This document shows positions 1 through 5,751 of a stretch of 9,838 nt of DNA, piece after piece (position 1 is the stretch's first letter; the number at the start of each line of letters is the position of its first letter). Under the pieces are notes generated by a model. That model did no database searches, was not told the origin of the DNA, and was given only the letters and a program-made list of their open reading frames with translations. The position numbers and the translations under genes were made by a program. This stretch comes from an uncultured Selenomonas sp. (GTDB lineage: Bacteria; Bacillota; Negativicutes; Selenomonadales; Selenomonadaceae), in assembly GCA_937915915.1 (NCBI GenBank), contig CALGGN010000309.1, forward strand, positions 1-9,838, written 5' to 3'.

Positions 1-415
1 GTCCGTCACGGTTGGACACCACGACGCGGGGATCGTCGAGACCGCGCGAGTTGTCGGGGAAGAACTCGCGGCAGACGTTCACGAACATCTCGTCCGGCTC
101 CACAACGTCGATACGCTCTATCTCGTCATAGTAGGACAGCTCGCGTGCCACTCCGCCGTCTCCGCCGCCTATGACAAGGACGTTGCGGACGTTCGGGTGC
201 ACCGCCATTGGCACGTGCACGATCATTTCGTCGTAGGTGAACTCGTCCTTTTCCGAGAATATAACACTGCCGTCGGACGTCACAAACCGCCCGAACTCCG
301 GCGACTCGAACACATCAATGCGCTGGAACTCGCTCTCCCCGCTGTAAAGCTGGCGGTCTACCTTAATGGAAAAACACGCATTCTCCGTATGGGGCTCCGT
401 GAACCATAGCTCCAT
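1..415 (-). CDS. speE: Spermidine synthase, N-terminal 138 codons (3' end beyond window)
   Basis: Polyamine aminopropyltransferase: transfers the aminopropyl group of decarboxylated AdoMet to putrescine, giving spermidine and methylthioadenosine, in the cytoplasm. The gene starts at ATG 415-413 (MELWFTEPHTEN) behind an AAGGAG at 430-425 with 9-nt spacing, and runs off the left edge open. Visible parts are the N-terminal beta domain (residues 1-60), the DEFTYDEMIVHVPM segment (57-70) and the Rossmann nucleotide motif VLVIGGGDGGVARE (79-92), followed by the acidic VVEPD (104-108) expected to bind the AdoMet ribose. The last residues, SNRDG (134-138), approach the catalytic-Asp region. It lies 6 bp after speA and is surely co-transcribed with it; its ribosome binding site overlaps the speA stop. 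Odd point: the usual YHEM is YDEM and the usual LDG is SDG here. The family assignment is firm; the exact amine acceptor is not shown. Confidence 0.95.
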   Translation of the reverse strand, partial: MELWFTEPHTENACFSIKVDRQLYSGESEFQRIDVFESPEFGRFVTSDGSVIFSEKDEFTYDEMIVHVPMAVHPNVRNVLVIGGGDGGVARELSYYDEIERIDVVEPDEMFVNVCREFFPDNSRGLDDPRVVVSNRDG

Positions 416-421
416 GCATTT

Positions 422-1876
422 TCACTCCTTCATCACGTTCAAACGGCAGATATTCATATCCTCAGGCCCGGTCATCTGGCAGCCTTTTTTCTTTGCATAG
501 CGGATATAGGAAAGGATCGGCTCCGTAATGCGCTCCCCCGGCGCCAGGATCGGGATGCCCGGCGGATAGCACATGACAAACTCCGCAGAGACACGCCCTG
601 CGGTTTTGCCAATGGGCAGGGATTCCTTTTCCGCATAAAAGGCCTCCTGCGGACCGCAGTCCACCGTCGGATCGATGTATTCCGCCTCCAGCATTTTCGA
701 GGGATCCTTGCGATAGTTGCGGCGGATCTCCGCCAGAGCCGCCACCAGCCGCTCGATGTCCTTCGGACGGTCCCCCACCGACACATAGGCCAGGAGATTC
801 CCGATATCCCCGAATTCCGTCTGGATATCGTATTCGTCCCGCAGAATATCATAGACCTCCACACCGGCCAGCCCGATGGGACGCGTGAAAACCGAAAGCT
901 TCGTGATATCGAAATCATAAATCGCATCACCGTCCACCAGTTCGCGCCCGTACGCGTAATAATCCCCGATGGCGTTGATCTCGTCCCGTGCATACTCCAC
1001 CAGATCGATGACCTGGCGAAAAATCTCCTTGCCGTGCAGCGCAAGATTCCTGCGGGAAATATCGAGGCTGGACATCAGCAGATACGAGCCGCTGGTCGTC
1101 TGGGTGATATTGATGATCTGGTGCACATAGCCCGGCTGAACCGCCTCGCTGCAGAGCAGCAGGGAACTCTGTGTCAGAGAGCCGCCCGACTTGTGCATGC
1201 TGACGGACGCCATATCCGCACCGGCCTCCATCGCGGACACGGGAAGCTCCTCATGGAAATAAAAATGCGTTCCGTGCGCCTCATCCGCCAGTACCAGCAT
1301 ACCGCGCTCATGGGCCATGCGCACGATTTCCCGCAGATGGGAGCAGATGCCGTAATAGGTCGGGTTGTTCACCAGCACCGCCTTCGCGTCGGGATTGGCC
1401 TCCATCGCCGCCCGTACCTCGTCCACACGCATCCCAAGGGCAATGCCAAGCGTCTCATCCATCTGCGGATTCACATAGACAGGCACGGCTCCGCAGAGGA
1501 TCAGCGCATTGATCGCACTCCGATGCACATTGCGGGGCATGATGATCTTCTCGCCTCGTTTCAAGGCCGTGAGCACCATGGCCTGCACCGCGGAGGTCGT
1601 GCCCCCCACCATAAAAAAGGCATGCGCCGCCTTGAACGCCTCCGCTGCCAGCTGCTCCGCATCCCGGATCACGGAAACGGGGTGGCAGAGATTGTCCAGC
1701 ATCTTCATGGAATTCACATCCACATCCAGACACTTCTGCCCCAAAAACTCCGCCAGTTCCCGATTGCCCCGGCCCCGTTTATGCCCCGGCACATCGAAAG
1801 GCACCAGACGCGCGGTCTTCATGCGCTCCAATGCCTCCAGCACAGGTGCGCAATCCTGCGTCAGATAATCCAGCAA
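422..1876 (-). CDS. speA: Arginine/lysine/ornithine decarboxylase, fold type I (probable arginine decarboxylase)
   Basis: PLP-dependent amino-acid decarboxylase of the Orn/Lys/Arg decarboxylase major-domain family, 484 aa, close to the short Gram-positive SpeA type (about 490 aa) and lacking the N-terminal wing domain of the long E. coli inducible enzymes. Motifs: PGHKRG at 30-35; phosphate-binding GGTTSA at 91-96; DEAHG at 198-202, whose Asp should contact the pyridine nitrogen; and SVSMHKSGGSL at 224-234 with Lys229 as the Schiff-base lysine. The C-terminal domain starts near residue 400 and contains CYPPGIPILAPGE (436-448). The start is a TTG at 1876-1874, chosen because GGAGGG sits 8 nt upstream. 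It lies 15 bp after speD and 6 bp before speE, which argues for a role in spermidine synthesis by decarboxylating arginine to agmatine. Lysine or ornithine cannot be excluded from sequence. A dedicated agmatinase or agmatine deiminase would then be needed and is not in the window. Confidence 0.93.
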   Translation of the reverse strand: MLDYLTQDCAPVLEALERMKTARLVPFDVPGHKRGRGNRELAEFLGQKCLDVDVNSMKMLDNLCHPVSVIRDAEQLAAEAFKAAHAFFMVGGTTSAVQAMVLTALKRGEKIIMPRNVHRSAINALILCGAVPVYVNPQMDETLGIALGMRVDEVRAAMEANPDAKAVLVNNPTYYGICSHLREIVRMAHERGMLVLADEAHGTHFYFHEELPVSAMEAGADMASVSMHKSGGSLTQSSLLLCSEAVQPGYVHQIINITQTTSGSYLLMSSLDISRRNLALHGKEIFRQVIDLVEYARDEINAIGDYYAYGRELVDGDAIYDFDITKLSVFTRPIGLAGVEVYDILRDEYDIQTEFGDIGNLLAYVSVGDRPKDIERLVAALAEIRRNYRKDPSKMLEAEYIDPTVDCGPQEAFYAEKESLPIGKTAGRVSAEFVMCYPPGIPILAPGERITEPILSYIRYAKKKGCQMTGPEDMNICRLNVMKE

Positions 1877-1884
1877 TCCAAGGT

Positions 1885-1890
1885 CCCTCC
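1885..1890 (-). promoter_or_regulatory. Ribosome binding site deciding the TTG start of speA
   Basis: On the minus strand GGAGGG is followed by 8 nt and then TTG CTG GAT TAT. No ATG or GTG in this frame lies between the site and the conserved PGHKRG segment at a better distance, so TTG is the best-supported start. The site lies in the 15-bp gap after the speD stop. Confidence 0.8.
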
Positions 1891-1891
1891 G

Positions 1892-2740
1892 TCAATAAAC
1901 ATTTCTGCCGCTGAAGATTTCGATCATCTCCCGCCGCAGGCTGTCTGAGATATCCAGCCGCATCTTCGGCGGAATTTCATAGATGTCCGTATTGAACAGG
2001 TAGTTCTGCAGTTCCGTTTCCGTCTCTTTGATGAGCATCCGCGTATGGTAGAGATTCGCCTGGTACAGATTGATGTCCACCACATCATAGGCGTCCAATG
2101 TCTCCTGCTTGATATATTCCTGAATGGAAGTCATATGGCTGTCCGCGAAGAGCTTCTTCCCCGTCACATCCCGCGTGAAGCCGCGCACACGGTAATCCAT
2201 GGTGATGATGTCCGAATCGAACTGCCCAATGAGGAAGTCCAGCGTGCGAAGCGGCGTGATTTCTCCGCAGGTCGCCACGTCAATGTCCACGCGGAAGGTC
2301 GCGATGCTGGTCTCAGGATGATATTCTGGATAGGTATGCACCGTCACATGGCTCTTGTCCAGATGTGCGAGAATGGTCTCCCGTTTGTCGTTCAGCGTTT
2401 GGACGGGCTTTTTCTTCCCGGAAGCCACAGCAGCCTCCTCCGCAATCAAAATCGTCACGCTCGCCCCCTGCGGATCGTAGTCCTGGCTCGCGATGTTCAG
2501 GATCCGGGCGCCGATCATCTCCGTCACCCGCGAAAGGATTTTCGTAAGACGCTCTGAATTATACTGCTCATCGACGTACTTGATATAATCCTGCTGCTCC
2601 CGCTGCGTCTTCGCATAGCAGATATCATAGATGTTGAAGCTCAAAGATTTGGTAAGATTGTTGAATCCATAGAGTTTCAGCTTTTCTTCCACCGAACAGC
2701 CCTGCCTTTCCGAAACAACCGCCTGTGTAAAAAGCTCCAT
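1892..2740 (-). CDS. speD: S-adenosylmethionine decarboxylase proenzyme, E. coli type
   Basis: Pyruvoyl-dependent AdoMet decarboxylase of the large bacterial (E. coli-like, about 264 aa) class. It makes decarboxylated AdoMet, the aminopropyl donor for SpeE. As drawn it has 282 aa. The chain is cleaved before Ser130 in AHLDKSHVTVHTYPE (125-139); Ser130 becomes the pyruvoyl group of the alpha subunit and residues 1-129 the beta subunit. Cys158 in VATCGE is the expected catalytic acid. Other hallmark stretches are GFNNLTKSLSFNIYDICYAK (25-44), QDYDPQGASVTIL (86-98) and YRVRGFTRD (183-191). It is first in the speD-speA-speE operon. The start is uncertain: ATG 2740 has no good ribosome binding site and lies inside an inverted repeat, whereas GTG 2692-2690 (residue 17) follows AGGG by 7 nt and would give 266 aa, beginning where homology to E. 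coli SpeD begins. Confidence 0.95.
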   Translation of the reverse strand: MELFTQAVVSERQGCSVEEKLKLYGFNNLTKSLSFNIYDICYAKTQREQQDYIKYVDEQYNSERLTKILSRVTEMIGARILNIASQDYDPQGASVTILIAEEAAVASGKKKPVQTLNDKRETILAHLDKSHVTVHTYPEYHPETSIATFRVDIDVATCGEITPLRTLDFLIGQFDSDIITMDYRVRGFTRDVTGKKLFADSHMTSIQEYIKQETLDAYDVVDINLYQANLYHTRMLIKETETELQNYLFNTDIYEIPPKMRLDISDSLRREMIEIFSGRNVY

Positions 2741-2759
2741 GCGAAACGGTGATTCGCAT
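2739..2759. repeat. Perfect 7-bp inverted repeat across the annotated speD start codon
   Basis: ATGCGAA (2739-2745) and TTCGCAT (2753-2759) are exact reverse complements around a 7-base spacer. In the speD transcript this would fold into a small hairpin whose 3' arm contains the first two bases of the ATG at 2740. It could limit initiation there, be an operator, or simply mean that the real start is downstream. No function is shown by the sequence. Confidence 0.5.
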
Positions 2760-2770
2760 TACGCCCTTAC

Positions 2771-2822
2771 ATGAAATCTAAGCTCGTACTGCGCCTTCGG
2801 CTTGTATTCGCTAAGATTTCAT
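2771..2822. repeat. 52-bp imperfect palindrome in the divergent speD / nucleotidase gap
   Basis: The left arm ATGAAATCTAAGC (2771-2783) and right arm GCTAAGATTTCAT (2810-2822) are reverse complements at 12 of 13 positions. Inside them, at the same centre, TAC (2787-2789) matches GTA (2804-2806), and a central GCC-TTC-GGC (2793-2801) can close the top. There is no T-run on either side, so it does not look like an intrinsic terminator. It lies 6 bp before the ribosome binding site of the nucleotidase gene and about 30 bp before speD on the other strand, so it could be a dyad operator, a leader-RNA hairpin for either gene, or a relic of a small inverted-repeat element. Confidence 0.6.
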
Positions 2823-2841
2823 AGTAAAAGGAGATGAGTGC

Positions 2842-4371
2842 ATGAAAGAATGGAAGAAACAGCTCACAGCGGCAGCTCTGGGACTGCTGCTGTCTCTGCC
2901 GCTGCCCGTCTATGCCTCGGTACAGGAGGATGGGGTGCATCTCACGGTGCTCCATACCAATGACATCCACGCACGGGTACTGCCCACGGATGATGAGGGA
3001 AAGACCATCGGCATGGCATGGCTTACCGGGGCCATCCGCAGGGAGAAGGAAATCGAGCCGGACACTCTGGCCCTGGACGCAGGGGATACCTTCCACGGCA
3101 GGCCCATAATCAACCTGAGCCGGGGAGCCAATATGGCATCGCTGCTGAACCTTTCCGGTTATGATGCCATGACCCCGGGCAACCATGATTTCGATTTTGG
3201 CAGCCAAAGGCTGATAGAGCTGGGGCGGATGCTGAATTTTCCCATTCTCAGCGCCAATGTGCTGGATCAGGAAAACTCCAAAACCATTTTCCCTCCCTAT
3301 AAGAGTTTCGAGATGAACGGTGTGAAGGTGGCGGTGGTGGGACTCACCACCCCGGAAACTGCTTACAAGACCAATCCCAGGAACGTCACCTCCATCCTTT
3401 TTGCCGACCCCATTGCCACCATGAAAGTCCTGATGCCGAAGCTGCGGGCAGAGCATGATGTGGTCATCGGCCTCATGCACATGGGAGTGGACAAAAGCTC
3501 CATCGTGACTTCCATCCGGCTGGCCAAGGCCGTGCCGGGCTTTGATATCATCATAGACGGGCATAGCCACACCACCCTGCCCCACGGCATCCGAGAGGGC
3601 AAGACCTTGATTTGCCAGACGGGCTGCCATGGCTACCATTTGGGGAAGGTGGAGCTGGTGGTGAAGAACCACAAGCTCCGGAAGGCCACGGCCCGGCTGC
3701 TGGACCATGAGGGTGTGAAAAAGCTGGCGGGGACGCCGGATGAGCGCACAGAAGAAGCCATCACGGAAATGCAGCGGGAAACACGGAACGCCTTGGCGGA
3801 AGTGGTGGCAGAAAGCAGCAAACAGTTGATTTCCAAGAGGGAAATTGTCCGCACGCGGGAAACGGAGCTGGGGAATCTGGCTGCCGATGCCATGCGTGAT
3901 GCCACCGGCGCAGATATCGCCGTCATCAACAGCGGAGGCCTCAGGGCGGATCTCCCCCAAGGGAAGGTCACCAGGGAGGATGTGCTGAGCATCTTCCCCT
4001 TTGGCAATATCGTGGAAAAAATTGAGGTGCGGGGAAGCGTCATCGAAGCCATGCTGGAGCATTCTGTGAGATACCTGCCCGCTGCTTTCGGCGGCTTCCT
4101 GGATGTCAGCGGCCTGACCTTTGATTTGGATGCCAACGCAAAACCCGGCAGCAGGGTCAGCAATGTGCTGGTGCAGGGCAGGCCCCTTTCCCCGGAGGCA
4201 ACCTACACTCTGGCCCTCAATGACTTTGAGGCCGCCGGCGGGGATGGCTATGAAATGCTCAAGGGAGCCAAGGAATTGGGACAGTACGGCACACTGGAGG
4301 ATATCTTCAGCCAATATCTGCAGAAGCATGGAGTGGAAGGCATAGCGCTGGGGAGGATTTCCGTGAAATAA
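2842..4371 (+). CDS. Secreted 5'-nucleotidase / UshA-like metallophosphatase
   Basis: Two-domain 5'-nucleotidase, 509 aa, that would hydrolyse nucleotides or related phosphoesters outside the cytoplasm. A Sec signal peptide (MKEWKKQ, a hydrophobic run at 8-22, cleavage likely after VYA at 25) places it in the periplasm or outside; no C-terminal anchor is visible. Calcineurin-like metal motifs are in order: LHTNDIHA (37-44; Asp41, His43), DAGDTFHG (79-86; Asp82), GNHDFD (113-118; Asn114, His115), MHMG with His213, and GHSHT (240-244). The C-terminal nucleotide-binding domain shows NSGGLRAD (363-370), FPFGN (385-389) and NDFEAAGGDGY (460-470). ATG 2842 follows AAGGAG by 8 nt. The next gene begins 74 bp downstream on the same strand with no terminator seen between. 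Arg is AGG in 10 of 27 cases, unlike the flanking genes. The substrate (nucleotide, UDP-sugar or cyclic nucleotide) cannot be read from sequence. Confidence 0.92.
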   Translation: MKEWKKQLTAAALGLLLSLPLPVYASVQEDGVHLTVLHTNDIHARVLPTDDEGKTIGMAWLTGAIRREKEIEPDTLALDAGDTFHGRPIINLSRGANMASLLNLSGYDAMTPGNHDFDFGSQRLIELGRMLNFPILSANVLDQENSKTIFPPYKSFEMNGVKVAVVGLTTPETAYKTNPRNVTSILFADPIATMKVLMPKLRAEHDVVIGLMHMGVDKSSIVTSIRLAKAVPGFDIIIDGHSHTTLPHGIREGKTLICQTGCHGYHLGKVELVVKNHKLRKATARLLDHEGVKKLAGTPDERTEEAITEMQRETRNALAEVVAESSKQLISKREIVRTRETELGNLAADAMRDATGADIAVINSGGLRADLPQGKVTREDVLSIFPFGNIVEKIEVRGSVIEAMLEHSVRYLPAAFGGFLDVSGLTFDLDANAKPGSRVSNVLVQGRPLSPEATYTLALNDFEAAGGDGYEMLKGAKELGQYGTLEDIFSQYLQKHGVEGIALGRISVK

Positions 4372-4428
4372 GCATTTGACAACCTCGGTTTTGTGTTTTG
4401 CAGCTGCTTTGTTTTTGCCACTTTCGCC

Positions 4429-4435
4429 AAGGAGG
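4429..4435 (+). promoter_or_regulatory. Ribosome binding site deciding the ATG 4446 start
   Basis: AAGGAGG lies 10 nt before ATG 4446. The longer reading from TTG 4398 would place this site inside the gene and add 16 residues before the signal peptide, so the shorter form is favoured. Confidence 0.75.
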
Positions 4436-4445
4436 ATTGAGGAAG

Positions 4446-5681
4446 ATGCAGGGGATAGGGAAACGGAAAATGCTTTGCGGAAAGCAGATTTGTGCCATGC
4501 TGTGTGCGGCGCTTCTGGGATTGGGATGCCTGTCGGGAACGGCAGAGGCGGATCAAGCCATCGGCGGCTTTTTCAAACAGATCAGGCAAGCAAACGATAT
4601 GGACAGGGACGGTCAGGGGGAGTATGAGCTCCTGCACCAGAGCTTTGCAGCCCTGTCGCTGGACAAGGAGTCGCGGCAACGCTATCCTGCCCTTGCCCGG
4701 ACATTGGACAACATGGCCAAGCAGCAATGGCAGCAGGCACGCAAGACCCGTGAGGACATGAAGAATGAAGCAAGGAGCTTTCGGGAAAACAACCCGAAGT
4801 ATTATCATCCCTTGACGCATGACGTGGATGTGCTGCCTCGGCGGGCCGATGACAAGGTCGTAAGTTTTCTGTCCATGGAGTACATCGGGGGAAGCGGAGT
4901 CCACGGTATGTATGGTTGGCAGGGTGTGAACCTCAGCACAGCCACGGGAGAAGAGATCCATCTCTCCCAGGTGGTGCTGGATATGGGGAGGCTGACAGAC
5001 GTAGTCACCAAACGGCTCCGGCAGGATTACCCCCAAGGCTGCTATGCGGAAATGGAGGAACTCGTACACAAGATGGCCTTGCAGGATGAGCTGAACTGGA
5101 GCCTGGATCCCAAGGGCATCACCTTCTATTTCAATCCCTACGCCATCGGCCCTTATGCTGCGGGACTGATGGAAGCCACCGTGCTTTTTGCGGAAGAACC
5201 GGATCTTTTCACGGAAACTTACCGGGAAACGGCAGAATCCTATGCCCAGCCTTTCCCCGACTGGTATCCGCTGACCACCTCCATGACCGGAGGACGGGAC
5301 ATGCTGGCGCTTCGGCAGGAAGGAAAGCAGCTCATCATCGAAGTGAACGGCACAGTGCACAGTTTCAGGGCAGAGCTCGATGATCTGCATCCAGTGCTCA
5401 TCGACAAGGAGGGACAGATCTACCTCTATGTCGATGGAATCTCTTCCGAGGGCAGCCGCAGGACGATGGTCTTTCGTATGGAAGGGGAAAAGCCTCACCA
5501 TCTGGCCACCCTGCCCTATACCTTCCTGCACACGGAGGCTGTTTCTCCGGCAGAGCAGCACTACTGGAATTTCCTCACCAATCCCGACGGCTTTTACATG
5601 GACAGGGCGGGAAAACCGGGGACATCCACCAAGACGGATATCTGCGCTGTGGGGGAAAATGGGCTGCTGACCTTTGGGTGA
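4446..5681 (+). CDS. Secreted protein with DUF4163/DUF3298 (RsiV/PdaC-like) core, function unknown
   Basis: Predicted exported protein of 411 aa. ATG 4446 is preferred over an upstream TTG at 4398 because AAGGAGG (4429-4435) lies 10 nt before it. The N-terminus is basic then hydrophobic (about residues 14-30) with likely signal-peptidase cleavage after TAEA at 35; the Cys at 28 is a poor lipobox, so a lipoprotein is less likely. A mixed charged helical stretch (40-120) is followed by a beta region resembling DUF4163 (about 124-180, YIGGSGVHGMYGWQGVNL) and then a DUF3298-like segment with the hallmark GITFYFNPYAIGPYAAG (224-240). This pair of domains is known from anti-sigma factor RsiV and deacetylase PdaC, where it is extracytoplasmic; no deacetylase domain is present here. 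The last ~130 residues form a further beta-rich part I do not recognise. It is probably co-transcribed with the nucleotidase gene, and shares its AGG arginine preference. Confidence 0.8.
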   Translation: MQGIGKRKMLCGKQICAMLCAALLGLGCLSGTAEADQAIGGFFKQIRQANDMDRDGQGEYELLHQSFAALSLDKESRQRYPALARTLDNMAKQQWQQARKTREDMKNEARSFRENNPKYYHPLTHDVDVLPRRADDKVVSFLSMEYIGGSGVHGMYGWQGVNLSTATGEEIHLSQVVLDMGRLTDVVTKRLRQDYPQGCYAEMEELVHKMALQDELNWSLDPKGITFYFNPYAIGPYAAGLMEATVLFAEEPDLFTETYRETAESYAQPFPDWYPLTTSMTGGRDMLALRQEGKQLIIEVNGTVHSFRAELDDLHPVLIDKEGQIYLYVDGISSEGSRRTMVFRMEGEKPHHLATLPYTFLHTEAVSPAEQHYWNFLTNPDGFYMDRAGKPGTSTKTDICAVGENGLLTFG

Positions 5682-5737
5682 GGAAATGCAGGAATTTTTC
5701 TCTTCGTGTCGAATAGAGATAAGGCAACAAAAAATGC

Positions 5738-5746
5738 AAGGGGGAA
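5738..5746 (+). promoter_or_regulatory. Ribosome binding site of the chemoreceptor gene
   Basis: AAGGGGGAA ends 5 nt before ATG 5752. Together with ATCGT it makes a start context (GGGGGAATCGTTATG) almost the same as that of the symporter gene (GGAGGAATCGTCATG), which supports both start choices. Confidence 0.7.
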
Positions 5747-5751
5747 TCGTT

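Noticed and set aside
1034..1948. A 304-codon plus-strand frame opposite speA
   Set aside because: His/Arg-rich shadow of a gene with intact PLP-enzyme motifs; no start signal.
2741..2841. Promoters for the divergent speD and nucleotidase genes
   Set aside because: They must exist, but no -35/-10 pair with acceptable spacing could be picked on either strand, so none is annotated.
2767..4329. A 520-codon minus-strand frame opposite the nucleotidase gene
   Set aside because: Antisense to a gene with all metallophosphatase motifs; His/Gln-rich shadow translation.
4376..4404. TTGACA at 4376-4381 as a promoter for the DUF4163/DUF3298 gene
   Set aside because: The -35 is perfect but at 16-18 bp only TTGCAG, TGCAGC or GCAGCT is found, none a usable -10; co-transcription with the nucleotidase gene is simpler.
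4446..4560. Lipoprotein signal at Cys28 of the DUF4163/DUF3298 protein
   Set aside because: The residues before the Cys (LGLG) lack the usual Leu at -3; a signal peptidase I site (AEA) seven residues on is better.
5682..5751. A sigma-28-type promoter before the chemoreceptor (GTCGAATA resembling GCCGATAA)
   Set aside because: Only 5 of 8 matches and no TAAA-like -35 at the required distance.
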